In this document: positions 1 to 11,383 of the stretch, one piece after another | How the letters are laid out: each line of letters opens with the position of its first letter | How positions within the stretch are numbered: position 1 is the first letter of the stretch | NCBI GenBank assembly: GCA_019915135.1 | Contig: JAHLMK010000012.1 | Coordinates: 310,001-374,000 of the forward strand | DNA: 64,000 bases | From: Strobilurus pachycystidiatus | Lineage: Eukaryota > Basidiomycota > Agaricomycetes > Agaricales > Physalacriaceae | Reading direction: 5' to 3' | Notes under the pieces: generated by a model | The model's database searches: none | What the model was told of the DNA's origin: nothing | The model's input: the letters and a program-made list of their open reading frames with translations, nothing else | Position numbers and translations under genes: made by a program

Positions 1-1117
1 GCAAGTTTGTCAGATTCATTAGTACATCCCTCTTCAATAACGTCACTCTGCCTGTCTCTTTCGCAGAAGCGTGGTTCGGTCGTGAGGGCTTAAGCCTCGG
101 GTGTACTCCCATCCTGATTGTGGTCAACTGGGAAATCTCCCATGTCGTATGGGATGGCGACGTTGTTGGGCCAGCCCGCCGAATCCCGATGGCAGACAAG
201 CCGACTTTCAAATTCATATCATTCAGGGGAGAAGCCTGGGTGTCGTAAACGTTTGTAGATAACTTTCCGCCAGAGCTGTTCATAAGCCAGTTTGCAAACT
301 TGCGCCAACATAACCGGGCACCAGTCATCATGATGGCTCCGAGTCTGCAGGCCTCACCACGTTGTCATCATGCCAGTTTGTTTGGAGCATGTACCAGCAA
401 ATCAGAATTACCTCCAGGATTTTTGGAAGGCGATGAAAGTCGCCATTCCGGCTTGGGGGATGGCGATGAGAGTGATTCGAACTTGAAGCGTGAGAATAGC
501 TGCCAGTGCCACGCACACGCGCGCCATCACGTGGACCCACCTTCCACCACGGCCACGACCATGCACAGTTCAGCACACAACAAACGAACGCACCTCAATA
601 CGCTCTGACTCCCCTCTGTATAGCGCATGCGATTCGCCTTACCGATCCGAATTATGTCTTCAGGTAAGCAACCTGCATCACCGTACTCACAGCCACCTAG
701 AGCCACAAAAGACGGTCGCCGCAGTTTCTGTCCTTCCTCCGGACGCGCGGCGACAGAATAACGACCAGAGGAGAACAATAGCTGTGGTCATGACAATTAT
801 GTTGGTAGGTAAGGTAAAGATCAGGTCGTAAAGTAGAACTACTACTAGTGGTACGTATTATTGTTTCTATGCATCGGTGGGTATCTGAAGTGATGTGGTA
901 GGTATCGGCTCTGTCTGTTCTATCGTGAATTGTCGCATCAATCTGTGATGAAAAATGCTTGGCCCGGCCTGCATGCTTATTGTCACCGAATGTGCGTCGT
1001 TCTTCTCATGATTGTCTGAACTGCGCCTTGAAGCGATAGCATGAGCTCAACTCCCCAGAAAGACAAAACTCGCACCTCATACATTTGTTTTCTGTCTTCC
1101 ACCCGACCACCGTCGCT
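1..1117. other. Left-edge stretch without a supported gene
   Basis: Short open frames exist on both strands, but none has family motifs, a convincing ATG context or splice-linked continuation. A gene cut by the window edge cannot be excluded for the first few hundred bases. Confidence 0.4.
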
Positions 1118-1640
1118 TCATAACGACTCGGCCGTAGTTGTGGTCTGCACCGTGCCCGCAGGGTGCTCTTCACATGCTCTGTTGAGACATTTTATGGCCT
1201 CCGACCTGAACATCTGCTCAGTCATCACCGCGTTTTCGGCCAAAAGTCCCTTCCTGAGCCACAATGTCTTACTCTTCCGATTGGCCACCCCCATCCTTTC
1301 GTATATATGCTCCTCATATTCGTTGATAAGATCGAGTTTGAGCCTCATCGCCTCAAGCTCAAGGTACTCCCGAACATTCTCTGTTGACCTTGATAAACGT
1401 CAAGCTACATAGATACTCTGAACAACTAAGCCGGACTCACAGCGCGTCACTGGATTTGAATTGTCCGTCCACCAGCAAGTCAACGAGGCATTGATGGAGC
1501 TCGTGGAACTTGGGATTGGCCGTGATACATTCTGCGACCTGTCGCACGAACGCCGCACAGACCTTCTTGTCTCTGGATAGCTCCGGAACCGCTAGGGCAT
1601 TGGCATCTGAGGACGTCGTAGCCGTCTCCTGCTCATCCAT
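1118..1640 (-). CDS. Small two-exon hypothetical protein
   Basis: Two open segments join through a consensus intron. Exon 1 is 1640-1441, starting at the ATG of MDEQETATT. The intron is 1440-1389, with donor GTGAGT and an AAG-type acceptor. Exon 2 is 1388-1118. The product is 156 residues. Exon 2 reads as a charged, probably helical segment (LDLINEYEEHIYERMG) and ends with a Thr-rich tail. I do not recognise the family. Support comes from the normal intron length (52 nt), phase continuity and the helical composition. The overlapping plus-strand frame is Ser/Leu-rich and looks like a shadow. A longer N-terminus through a non-ATG frame upstream is less likely. Confidence 0.45.
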
Positions 1641-2194
1641 AGAGCTCGGAAGAGAGTAATTGTGGGATTCCGTGTGAATAGCAGGCCCCTCGACATATAA
1701 GCTTTCTGTTCTTTTGCAGTACAATAAGTGTGTTTATTGTCTGAATTGTTGTTCCCCAGTCTGTTGTTCGTTGAATCGTACACAACAATCTTGACATCTT
1801 TGATCATTCAAATTAGAGCCACTTGTCCTCATCTTGACTTTTGTCTACCAAATGACATCCCCGTATTGAGAATCACCAGTAAAATACCACACAGGCCGAC
1901 AGATGACTGATCTAGATGCTACCAGCAGAACTGTGGCGCACCGGGCAAACTGGATCATTTACTCAGTTCTTGAGTTTGAGGCTTGCTCGGAAGTCTTTCA
2001 CCAATGGCCACCAGCCGGAACCGCTCTCTGTCTCCATCTACCCACCTACTTACCTTAGCACTCAAATCAGTCTCAATACATACTTGAAACTTGTGACTCG
2101 CTCATCTTTCCCTCAAGTTGGACATCTCTTGATAGAAATCAACAGCATATTGGGCGCATGACAAGTGCTAGATACATATCCGTGACTATTCCCC
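1641..2194. other. Intergenic stretch, nothing recognised
   Basis: AT-richer spacer between two minus-strand genes. It should hold the promoter of the small gene and the 3' end of the DUF6535 gene. No motif could be assigned. Confidence 0.4.
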
Positions 2195-5100
2195 TCACCT
2201 CAGCGACAATCTGCGCCGGTGCTTACGTTGGATTCCTGTTGGGCGGTTTTGGGTACTGGGTACGCCACCAACGATGGAGGCGGCCAAGTGGTCCGCCATT
2301 GGATCTCTGCTGACACTAGTGAGGTGTGATGAGTTTCGAATGATATGCCGTGCCACAAAAGGGCAACATACTAGCGGTGACGGTGGGATCAATTGTAAGT
2401 CGCCTTTTGGCTCTATGTGAGATTTAACTACGTCGCACAGGCGGGACATGACAGTGCCCTGCCGGAGGACCCCAAGGAGTGCAACTAGCACGGATAGTGG
2501 CTCATAAACCAACTTCTCCCCGGGTTCATATGGGTGGTTCGGTGATTTTGGCAGCCGTAAGCATAGATCCTGCGTACTTTTGAGGCTGAGGAAGGCATCG
2601 ACGCCTTCCAAGGCGGAAACCCATACATCAGAGGGTACAAAAGTCACCACCTTATGGAGCCGTGATCGCCTTTCAACATCAGAGACAAATAACAGTTCAC
2701 AAAGTGCAAGCAGGCTAGATGGTCCCTGGACATAATTCAGCGTTTGAGAGTACTCCCTGGCGTCCAATTGCTCCAGGGTCTCGAGCCCATCAATGAAGGC
2801 GGCTGCCATGAACGAGTACGATTTGCGATCCTCTGGCATCGGATGGTAGCCAGGTTTGAACCTCAAGGCCAAAGAGACTGTCGCTAGCCAGTCCCATCTG
2901 CGGAGATGCTCGTACAGCCGGGGTAAGAGGATACTACATTCTGCATGGACAGCAAACTCGATCATGTCGGTAATAGTCCGACAAACCTTAACGAGTTGAG
3001 GTCCCTGTCCCGTGAAGACGGTGCTGAGTATCAGCTCGGCAATGGAATTCGTCATCCACCCCGCATACGTGTCTTTCAACGAAGCGTCGAGCAGAAGTGA
3101 GCGAAACAGTGGACGGATGACATTGATTTTGTCCTTCTGACAAAGAGTCGGCGTGAGGAATGTCACATCTTCGATACAGTCCTTCACGGCATGAAAAGTC
3201 GCGCGTAGAACAGTCGCATGTCTAAGATAGATAGGTTCGTCGTGGTTGTCTCCGATCCCGATGTTACGATGTATACACATTAAGAGTTTGGCCATATCAG
3301 TGTCACCGTCCACATCAGAGGCGTCGCTCGTAGTGTGGATGATATCAGCACGTAGCAGAGCCAAGTGAAGCTTGATGTCACTTGGAACGCCGGCATATTC
3401 AGAGCTACAACACAGAGATGGGTAGGCAACGGAGAGAATCATGTCGCATAATGATGGGCGCAAAAAAGACACGGCTGCAGTTTTGAGATGGACCGGAGTG
3501 ATATGGTTTATGTTCAGAGCATTCTCGAGATCGCCAGCGACGTCGATGATGAGACCATGGGAATTTGGCAGCACCGGGACTGAGTAGTAGGATACAGGTG
3601 ACGAGGACTCGGAACACCACCGACAGTTGTGCTGGGAAATGAACCACGATAAAAATTCAGTCCAGACACTTGAATCTGGGACCCCCATTCCTAGACAGGC
3701 CAAATCCTTGGTCAGAGCCATGCGAAACATCTGAGCCCAGACGACAACATCAAACTTTTTAAGATGGACACTGCCGGGGTTCCAATGGATTTGAGAAGCA
3801 AGCATGTCTCCCGCAGATTTGGAGTCGCCATGATTCAAAAATGACCCGAGAGTCCCTTCAGGCCTCTCATTTGCGTGAAGTCCAAGCCAGCAGCCCTTCG
3901 GGAATAAACGAATGAGGGCCCGAGTCAAGCGCTCAGCGTCTGGACCGAAGGTGCCTCTAGACACCTCCAATGCGCTGTTTATTGTGGCCTCAAGATCCTT
4001 TGGGCCGATAGCTGCTTTGACGGTTTGGACGGTTTGTAGAGGCAGGTTGCCGAAAGCCTGAAGAACGACTCTCTGACTTGAGGAGTTCGGCGACACGCCA
4101 TACAGCCACACAGCCGCCTCTGCATCAATAACATATGCCTGTCGTTCGACCATTTCAGCCTCCGCATACTGTAGAGACAGAGGCATATCTCGTGGGGCGG
4201 TATCAGGCCGGGGGGTCGAGGCCCTCTGTGTGTGAATGCGAAAGTGCCGAAAGGCAGCGGCGGACGTGAAGGAGTGGATAGAGCGATAGAATTGATAGAC
4301 ATATGTGGTTAAAGGGGTCTTATAAGGGCATGTTGGAGCGAAAACGGGAACGAGATTGGTGGTGATGTAAGAGAGTAGTGCAGCGCCTACAAGGATACAT
4401 ATGGCGATGGCGATGCGCTTATGCAGAGCGATGATGAAGACGACAAGTCCAGTGAAGAATACACCTAAGGCAACGTGCATGAGGACCGGAAGCATGCCGA
4501 TAATCATCGGTACATGCCAGAGCTGTAGATTTCGGAAGCGAAACTGCCGAATCCGACTGCGCTGGCGCGGTGTACCCATGTCAATGGAAGCCATGTACTG
4601 ATGAATCCATTGCTTCGTGAGCACGGCAATCAGCGCTGTGGTCAGGCTGAGGACCAGACTCGTAAACCACAGGCCGTTGACCCATGTGGCGGTCAGTGAC
4701 GGACGGAAGGAGGGAATGTGGGCGCGGGGAATGGTATCCATAGACGTTCGGTCTCCGATAGCACGCCCGACATCAATGAGTTCATACATGAGGAGTGCGA
4801 TGGTGTCGACCGGATCGGCCTGAAGATCTATGAAGGTTTGAGATACAAAGGTCGATACAACAGCGGAGAACAACCCGGCCTGAGATCGGAGTGAATTATG
4901 CGGGTACGGCAACAACTGTTTCAAACTCACGAATACAAGCAGGACATCTAGAGCATCTGTCCAGTCTGCGACCTTGCTGGTGTCAAGCTTCGAACTCTCG
5001 TCGTTGTAGGTCATCCAGATACGACCATCCTCGCCCATCTCTTTTCCTGGGGAGGCTTCAGCATATTTGTGCTCGTAGTCGAAGAGGTTCGTCACTGTTG

Positions 5101-5362
5101 GTACAATTAATTCGTGACGTCGCAACTGATTCCAAAACTGACCTTGTTGAGACGCACAGTGCGAATGCTTCGAACCAAACAGCTTTCGGTGTCTCCTCCT
5201 TCCAGCATGCGAGTTGCAGATTACTACATACTCGCTATCCTCGTTGTCTTCTCCGGTATCATGCATGCCGTCGCAATACAGATCTGGAGCCTTCTCCTCG
5301 TCATGATCGGGAAACGATCCTCGGGCAGGAGTAGGTGGAAATGGGGTGTCGGGATTGGGCAT
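2195..5362 (-). CDS. DUF6535 domain membrane protein
   Basis: This is a basidiomycete-specific multi-pass membrane protein of unknown function. The DUF6535 signature is clear: an N-terminal MGEDGRIWMTYNDES block, then LDVLLVF..GLFSAVVSTFV, then a block of hydrophobic helices including LTKQWIHQYM and a LWHVPMIIGMLPVLMHVALG segment. The long C-terminal half (about 650 residues) is soluble-looking and unrecognised. The open frame runs unbroken, but two consensus introns sit inside it in frame. Intron 4930-4880 (51 nt, GTGAGT..CTCAG) restores the conserved VFAGLFSAVV. Intron 5142-5095 (48 nt, GTCAGT..ACAG) joins QQ to VTNLFDYEHKY. Spliced, the protein has 1022 residues. The start is the ATG at 5362, which begins MPNPDTPFPPTP. 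Confidence 0.85.
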   Translation of the reverse strand: MPNPDTPFPPTPARGSFPDHDEEKAPDLYCDGMHDTGEDNEDSEYVVICNSHAGRRRHRKLFGSKHSHCASQQGQFWNQLRRHELIVPTVTNLFDYEHKYAEASPGKEMGEDGRIWMTYNDESSKLDTSKVADWTDALDVLLVFVSLKQLLPYPHNSLRSQAGLFSAVVSTFVSQTFIDLQADPVDTIALLMYELIDVGRAIGDRTSMDTIPRAHIPSFRPSLTATWVNGLWFTSLVLSLTTALIAVLTKQWIHQYMASIDMGTPRQRSRIRQFRFRNLQLWHVPMIIGMLPVLMHVALGVFFTGLVVFIIALHKRIAIAICILVGAALLSYITTNLVPVFAPTCPYKTPLTTYVYQFYRSIHSFTSAAAFRHFRIHTQRASTPRPDTAPRDMPLSLQYAEAEMVERQAYVIDAEAAVWLYGVSPNSSSQRVVLQAFGNLPLQTVQTVKAAIGPKDLEATINSALEVSRGTFGPDAERLTRALIRLFPKGCWLGLHANERPEGTLGSFLNHGDSKSAGDMLASQIHWNPGSVHLKKFDVVVWAQMFRMALTKDLACLGMGVPDSSVWTEFLSWFISQHNCRWCSESSSPVSYYSVPVLPNSHGLIIDVAGDLENALNINHITPVHLKTAAVSFLRPSLCDMILSVAYPSLCCSSEYAGVPSDIKLHLALLRADIIHTTSDASDVDGDTDMAKLLMCIHRNIGIGDNHDEPIYLRHATVLRATFHAVKDCIEDVTFLTPTLCQKDKINVIRPLFRSLLLDASLKDTYAGWMTNSIAELILSTVFTGQGPQLVKVCRTITDMIEFAVHAECSILLPRLYEHLRRWDWLATVSLALRFKPGYHPMPEDRKSYSFMAAAFIDGLETLEQLDAREYSQTLNYVQGPSSLLALCELLFVSDVERRSRLHKVVTFVPSDVWVSALEGVDAFLSLKSTQDLCLRLPKSPNHPYEPGEKLVYEPLSVLVALLGVLRQGTVMSRLCDVVKSHIEPKGDLQLIPPSPLVCCPFVARHIIRNSSHLTSVSRDPMADHLAASIVGGVPSTQNRPTGIQRKHRRRLSLR

Positions 5363-7001
5363 AGCTAAAAACGCGGGGGAGGAAAGAGAGCAAGACCCCG
5401 GGTATGCAGAGGACGGATCTTTTCTAGTACTGAGTATCGTAACCGGGGGGATGATGTCTCCCCACTCAGGGAAACAGCTGGAACTCGATTAAGCACGTTC
5501 CTTCAAGCTGTATCAACGAAGAACAATACCTTATTGGTGGCAAGCCAACGACCGTCCGATTGGGCTGCAGCCTTTGTCTGAAAAGAGTGAACAAGACACA
5601 CGAATTAGGTATCTGTTCAGACGCGGCAACCATAGATAGACGTGGCGTTGAGGCACTCCCAAGGAATATGCAGTGCTGTCGACGTTTCCACCTGGCAGGC
5701 CGGGTGAGTATATCACAAGCTCTCACAGCTGGAAATGGTGAAAAGTGCGCGAAGCAAGCATAGCTTTCTTTCTCACGATCTGACGCGTCCCTCGGATCAA
5801 GGGCGGGTTTATCAAAAAACCTTCAGCCAGATATAGCCAGCATTTCTTCGCAAGTTCGCAAAAAACCCCCCACAGACAATGATTGAGCAGTCAATGCGCG
5901 TATGATCAATCAGACGTGTCATACGAGGGAGAATGTAACTTCCAACGCGTAAGTAGTGCGTTTGAGCCCGGTTATGTAGGCCAAAGAGAAGGCTGTGTCG
6001 ACGTGATTCGAGAGTAGCTACTAGCCCAACGTTGGAAGCAATCATGAGACAGATGTGGCCCACGTAAGTATTGTCTCATGATCAGTCTGGACCGTGCAGG
6101 TTCCTGCCGCGCCATACCAAAATCACCTCGGTGCTGACTTTGCACTCGATCGTGTCGCCACGCCGCTTCGCTCACGCATTCCTTGGCCTTTTGTTATCCG
6201 TGCGGATTCGTAACTATTGTTTTGTTGGCTCCCTACAACGTGTCTATCATTGAAACTCGTTCCGTCAAATCCGCGATGAGGTTTGGTGACTGTGAGCAGA
6301 ATTATCATGCCATGTCCCCGAGCCAGTACAAGATTCACTGCTTCGCGATCGTTTTGAATCACGGTGACTATGGTACTCATAGCTTGCCCATCACAGACGA
6401 TGGAGAAGTGCCTTTTCCTCTTCGATGGAATCAATGGGAGTGTTCTTCCCGCCCTTTTCGCGGATCTGATTATAGCACGGGATACGATCTCGCTTTCAAC
6501 AAGTCAATCTGGTGGTGTAGCCTGTTGCCATTGACCCGACGGCTTACAACCAAGAATCTTATATAACTACTACGCGCTTGCAGCGAAATGGTAAGTAAAG
6601 CATGAACATATCCTGTTCCAAAACTGCTCTCGCTTAATTTAGCCGGGTGTCCTCGTATCGGTCGTAAGATACGCCATACTTTGGTTTTCTTTCATCGTGG
6701 AGCTTGAAGGGCAATAATTCGGAAGCGTGCTTCGGTGAATTGGGCCGCAGGTATGCGATAAACGATTGGTGGAGGGACCTCTTGGATCATGGCGTTTCAA
6801 CACTTGATAACATTCTGTATTTTACACCGTGCACCTCCCAAGTCTGTCATCAACGTGGTGGCTGTCATTATCCTAGAAGGCTAGGGTCAATACACAGGCC
6901 AGAGGACTGCTCGTTCCCTCGAAATGGCCAAGTAAATCGATTTCTGTTACCGCCCATGAAGGTGGGGCATTCGACTTCAGAGCCCAGATCCTGGGACAAC
7001 C
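5363..7001. other. 1.6-kb gene-poor stretch
   Basis: Several frames of 60-145 codons occur on both strands, all with frame-shadow composition and no recognisable domain or intron-linked partner. The right end is probably the 3' flank of the first HMG-box gene. No RNA gene was recognised. Confidence 0.4.
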
Positions 7002-7910
7002 TCAGCATAATCCAACCGAGACGTGAAGATGAGCACAAACCAATGCCTGAGAGGAAACGGCGATGTCCAAGTCGTCCGATGACACGTCGAAAACCAAGCT
7101 CGAGCAGTCTCCTATCTCAAGATCCTCTCCAGCGTCCATAAAAGACGTATCCGACTGTGAAGGCTCGTTCGCGCCCCACATGACCTCCGAGTAGCTGCCT
7201 GCGTCATCCTCTTGTACGCCCATCGGGACATCCTGAGTTGGGGGGACTTGAAGCTCAGTGACAGTGTCTGAGGGCGGGGTGCTATTCTGCGCGACGTCGA
7301 TTTTGTTGGCCTGAGTTGGAGCAAGGCTACCGGGAACCGCACTCGCAGCGGAGGGACCAACGAGGGAAGCTAGCAGGTAAACATATGGAATCCCAGGAGG
7401 CATCATGTAAATCACAGGATAGTACGCATTGTGATGTGGCGAATAGACCCAATGCGCGTATCCGGAGACAGGCGGATTAGGGAGGGGAGCTGCCGGCGGA
7501 GGTGCTGATATGAGGACGTTTGCTTCTTCCTTCTTCCCCCTGCCTTTCGAATGTCCCTTGAACTTCGGTTTTTCCTTCGTCGCCATTGTGTCTTGTGTAT
7601 CCATCCGAATCGCGCTCTCCCCAAGATGCATCTTCGAAACCGCCTCTTCCCGCTGCTCTGTCAGTTCCTGCCACTTCCTATACCACGGCGCCTTCTCTTC
7701 GTCAGACATTGCTGCCCACACGACAGACGCGCTCTTTGATACCTCATGTATATCGAACCGGGGTGGGAGGACCTTCGGGTCAGAGGACTGTGATAAATCC
7801 TTCGCGAGCTGATTACCGGCGCGGCCGTATGCAGCGCGGAAAAGGACCCAGGCGTTCGACGCTTTCGGGGGTCTGATTTGGCGTTTGGATGACGAGGCGG
7901 TGGGAGGCAT
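7002..7910 (-). CDS. HMG-box-like protein 1
   Basis: This is a putative DNA-binding protein, expected in the nucleus. From the ATG at 7910 (MPPTASSSKRQ) the protein enters at once an HMG-box-like segment. The segment begins IRPPKASNAWVLFRAAYGR and closes with a VSKSASVVWAAMSDEEKAPWYRKWQEL helix pair, over roughly residues 10-95. That is the RPxNAFxLFR .. W..(L/M)S.EEK..(W/Y) pattern of fungal HMG boxes. A basic Lys/Gly-rich stretch follows, then a Pro/Ala-rich and acidic C-terminal half. The frame continues upstream only with a GTG start, so 7910 is preferred. The last residues before the stop are atypical, so a 3' intron may be missed. This copy is the most divergent of the five HMG-box genes here. 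Confidence 0.65.
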   Translation of the reverse strand: MPPTASSSKRQIRPPKASNAWVLFRAAYGRAGNQLAKDLSQSSDPKVLPPRFDIHEVSKSASVVWAAMSDEEKAPWYRKWQELTEQREEAVSKMHLGESAIRMDTQDTMATKEKPKFKGHSKGRGKKEEANVLISAPPPAAPLPNPPVSGYAHWVYSPHHNAYYPVIYMMPPGIPYVYLLASLVGPSAASAVPGSLAPTQANKIDVAQNSTPPSDTVTELQVPPTQDVPMGVQEDDAGSYSEVMWGANEPSQSDTSFMDAGEDLEIGDCSSLVFDVSSDDLDIAVSSQALVCAHLHVSVGLC

Positions 7911-9503
7911 GATAGGATGAATGGGGGACGCGACACCAGTTCGGGAGTGTGGGGAAGACAGAGCCACTCCCAGCAGACATCGGAGTTATATGGGTCTGAG
8001 GGCGTGGTCCAAGACCCCATCGAACAGACCGCACAGTTTTTGAACAATACGTCCAAGACCTCGCGTTGCTTGGTAGTGCCAGTGGCCCAAGGGTGGTCTA
8101 GCTCTGTCCGGAGTTTAAGTTTTTGAGGGAGCAAACAATAGAAAACCCACAGGTCGGCTACCTCTCAGCGACGCGCGGCGCGTGAGCATGGGCATTCAGA
8201 AGCTTGAACCCATCAATCGGAGCGCCGTACGGTCAGAAGTCTGAGAGCATTGTCAAGCAAAGACATGCCAAACGCTGGATTATTTTTGATACCTGCAGTT
8301 AGACAGCAGTCGACGTGCGGGAGGAGTCGAGCTAGAAGTGTTGATAATTGGCCGTTTGTCGATGCCATTTGGGAAGGAGGCGCATGGAGAAGCCGTTGTC
8401 GTGGAAGGAGTTCGACCATAGATGGCACAGCCACAAACGTTTTTCCCGGGCCGGTCAATGGGACCAGGGCATCCATGCACTTTCCTTCCCACTTTGTCGA
8501 GACAATAACGGATAGGACGGCTCTGCTATGTGCGACGGCCGTCAGCGCGACAGCGGCCAGCGGATTTTCTAAGTGTCTTCTCCCAAAAGTCTTCGTCGCC
8601 ACCTGGCATGAAGTTGCTCCCCGACATCAGATACAGCATCAAATGGCAACCATTCTACTGACTACCATTCTTGATCTTGACGACCTCACTGAGCCTGTGC
8701 ACACGTCGATTTTGTCTCCGACACATCTCCTTGCCGGGATGACGATGACTGATGATTTTCACTGCCACGCGTCTAGCGAGGAGTCTGTATCTCGCTCCAG
8801 CGCAAACCATGGCCAGAACGACGAACTGAAGACATGCGTTATTTCATATGACCCTTAAGAACATTGACCCTGCTGCCAATCGTAATGACCGATTATGTCC
8901 GCGACGCCACACTTTAGGTTTCGAGTCTTGTCGCGACTCTGGGTCTGGGGTGATACCGCTGGTGAAATTCAGACTTTTGACCTCCAATGCTAGGATGTCA
9001 GCATGACCTCGAGCGGACCTGAAGAAAGGTGAGAGTCAATCCTGTCTTGTCGAGAGTTCATTCCACTGACGTCGTCGGTAGTACAATACTCCAAGACTCT
9101 ACGCCCTATGATAACAAATACCCGTCCTTTGTCTGACTGCATGCTCTTCACCCTGACATCAATGCTGATCAAAGCGCTTTTTAATGCGATCAATGCGCGC
9201 CACACTTTGTCCTTGCCCCGGAGCTCTTCAGAATCTATTTAAACTTCTGCGACGATTCAAACATACTCATATATTGGCTACATGAGGATAAGCCCACTGC
9301 ATCTGCGTAAGTAATCCGCTTTTCCCGACATGTTCAAGCTCGAGACTTACATGGGCCGCAGAGGTTTGACTAAGAGTACGGCGCTTGGGAGACAATGGCG
9401 GTGGCTTTTCCTGATATACTCTGAGCAATATTATTGCACAATGGTGCCGTCTAATTGCCCAAAAACGGGAGACTATTATGTTTTTATTTGGCCAAAACAC
9501 CGC
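7911..9503. other. Divergent intergenic region between HMG-box genes 1 and 2
   Basis: Two overlapping opposite-strand frames near 8213-8858 start with non-ATG codons and show no domain. The remainder has no supported gene. The right part is the promoter of HMG-box gene 2. Confidence 0.4.
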
Positions 9504-9509
9504 CACGTG
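9504..9509. promoter_or_regulatory. E-box CACGTG in HMG-box gene 2 promoter
   Basis: The palindrome CACGTG lies about 100 nt before the ATG at 9608, inside CACCGCCACGTGACC. The same block (CACCACCACGTGACT) stands at almost the same distance before HMG-box gene 3. The conservation suggests a bHLH-type binding site, which is an inference. Confidence 0.45.
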
Positions 9510-9607
9510 ACCTACCTCTACGAGCTCACTGGAACCTTGCTTGCCTTTCTGTCACTACTATCACTGTCTTGGTGCCACTCACCTCACTCCCACTCATCCT
9601 CGCTTCA

Positions 9608-11383
9608 ATGGCTCAACCGAGCAAGGCAAAGATCGCTCCTGAGGTGTCTTCTCAAGCAGATGAGCCTCAGGCTGCGCCCGCGTCGGCCAGACCTCCCCTT
9701 TCGTCGTCCCAGTCAGGCAATGCGCCCAGCACCATACCAGCACCCTCAGCACCTCCTCTTCAACCTCCCCCTCCGACAACCAACTCAACTGTCGCCCACG
9801 TTCTCGCAATCCCGAGCGCGGAGGCCATTGCTCGAGGTACCCCAGACTGGAACAGAGACGAGAACGACGCCCGCTCCGCGGGGACCAGCTCGAAGAAGAA
9901 GAGGAAACGGAAATCCTCCGACCCGCCTCGTCCCCCGAACTCCTTCATGCTCTTTCGCGCGGCATTCCAAGGCGACCCCGAGGTGCTACGCCTTGCAGCC
10001 GCCAATACGTCAGGCGGTAACATGCAGGCCAGGATATCGAGCATACTGGGGCCACTCTGGAGGTTGGTGAGCGAGGCTGATGACCAATCCGTGCACGAAT
10101 TCTATGTGCAATGGGCGGAGCGCCTGCTGGCCGCCCACGGGAAGAAATTCCAAGACTACAAGTATAAGCCGGAAACAAAGGAGGTGAAGCAGATGAAGAA
10201 GCAGGCGGTGAAGAAGCCGGCGGTCAAGAGGAGGAAGACAAAGGCTATAGACTCGCAGGTCACCGCTAATCCTCCACCGCGCGCTGCGCCGCCTCCCCCA
10301 CCCGTCGAGTCTCAGCACTCTCCCCTCGTCGCCCCTCACGTGCCTTCATCGATCCCATTCCCTTCATCCGACGCTCGAGGACCTCCACGCTACCCTCCAC
10401 CCGACCACCCTCCTCCGGTCGAGCAGTACAACCACCAGTATTATTCACCGACTTCGTACGGCGCTCCAAATCCCACCAGTGGCGTCTCCTCGCCTCAGGA
10501 CCTTTCAGCCAACACCCAAGGACCCTACCCTCCACCCGACCACCCTCCTCCGGTCGATCCTTACAACCTCCAGTATCACTCACCGACTTCGTACGGCAAT
10601 CCAATTCCCACCAGTGGCGTCTCCTCACCTCAGGACCTTTCAACCAACACCCAAGGACCCTACCCTCCACCCGACCACCCTCCTCCGGTTGAGGCTTACA
10701 ACCACCAGTATTATCCACCGACTTCGTACGGCGCTCCAAATCCCACTAGTGTCCACTCCTCGCCTGAGGACGATTTCACGTTCGGCAACGGCCAGTTCAG
10801 GTCGTTCCTGTACAGGGATCCCTCGGGCCTGCGTTATCACCCTCCATCGAACGTCGACAACACTTTTGACGCGTCTGAGGTACGTTTAACGCGTCTCGTT
10901 CGTCTCATTAATTCTAATCACAAGTTCTTAGTACAACGAGTACACCGGCTCATACGACGATGAAGCCACCCGCGCTCTCTACCTGTACGGTCCAGAGCCC
11001 CGCGATACACAGGTAAGTTCTTTTATGCATATTTTCTACGACAGCTTCAACTTAACGCTTTTTCAGCGCTATGGAACCAGCGACTACGATGCCCATTCCT
11101 CCGCTTCAAGTCGGAGTCAGCGAGCGCCGCTGGACAGCACGGTCGCTTCATCCTCCTCGGCGCCGGAGGTCTACCGACGAGACGCTTCTCGTTCCACGAC
11201 AGCTTCATCCTCGGCGCTGACTTTGGAGGACTTGACCCCCACCTCCACTTCCTCCGGACAAGACATGTCTTTCATGAGCCTGGTATGTCCCGCCAACTTT
11301 CGTTTGTTCTCACACTGACTCGGACAATCATATAGCTGAACGGCGACTACTACGATTTGGACGACTACCTGTCGTACAACTAG
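9608..11383 (+). CDS. HMG-box protein 2, with 45-residue triple repeat
   Basis: This is a putative sequence-specific DNA-binding regulator. The exons are 9608-10879, 10932-11012, 11067-11282 and 11336-11383, giving 538 residues. A Pro/Ser-rich N-terminus is followed by a basic run (SKKKRKRKSS, a likely nuclear signal). The HMG box covers about residues 110-190: it opens PPRPPNSFMLFRAAF, has SSILGPLWRL in the middle and closes HGKKFQDYKYKPE, the fungal MATA/Ste11-type pattern. A second Lys-rich run comes next, then three 45-residue repeats (YPPPDHPPPV..YN.QY..PTSYG). The C-terminal exons carry a TFGNGQFRSF block and an ALYLYGP motif shared with HMG-box gene 3. Open-frame extensions upstream of the ATG at 9608 run into promoter sequence conserved with gene 3, so 9608 is chosen. 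Confidence 0.85.
10391..10795 (+). repeat. Three in-frame 135-bp tandem repeats
   Basis: Units begin at 10391, 10526 and 10661, exactly 135 bp apart, each opening with TACCCTCCACCCGACCACCC. They encode 45-residue Pro/Tyr-rich units in HMG-box protein 2. The third unit diverges toward its end. High nucleotide identity points to recent unit duplication. Confidence 0.9.

Noticed and set aside
8213..8858. Opposite-strand overlapping frames of 129 and 202 codons
   Set aside because: Both begin with non-ATG codons, neither has a motif, and they are likely mutual shadows.
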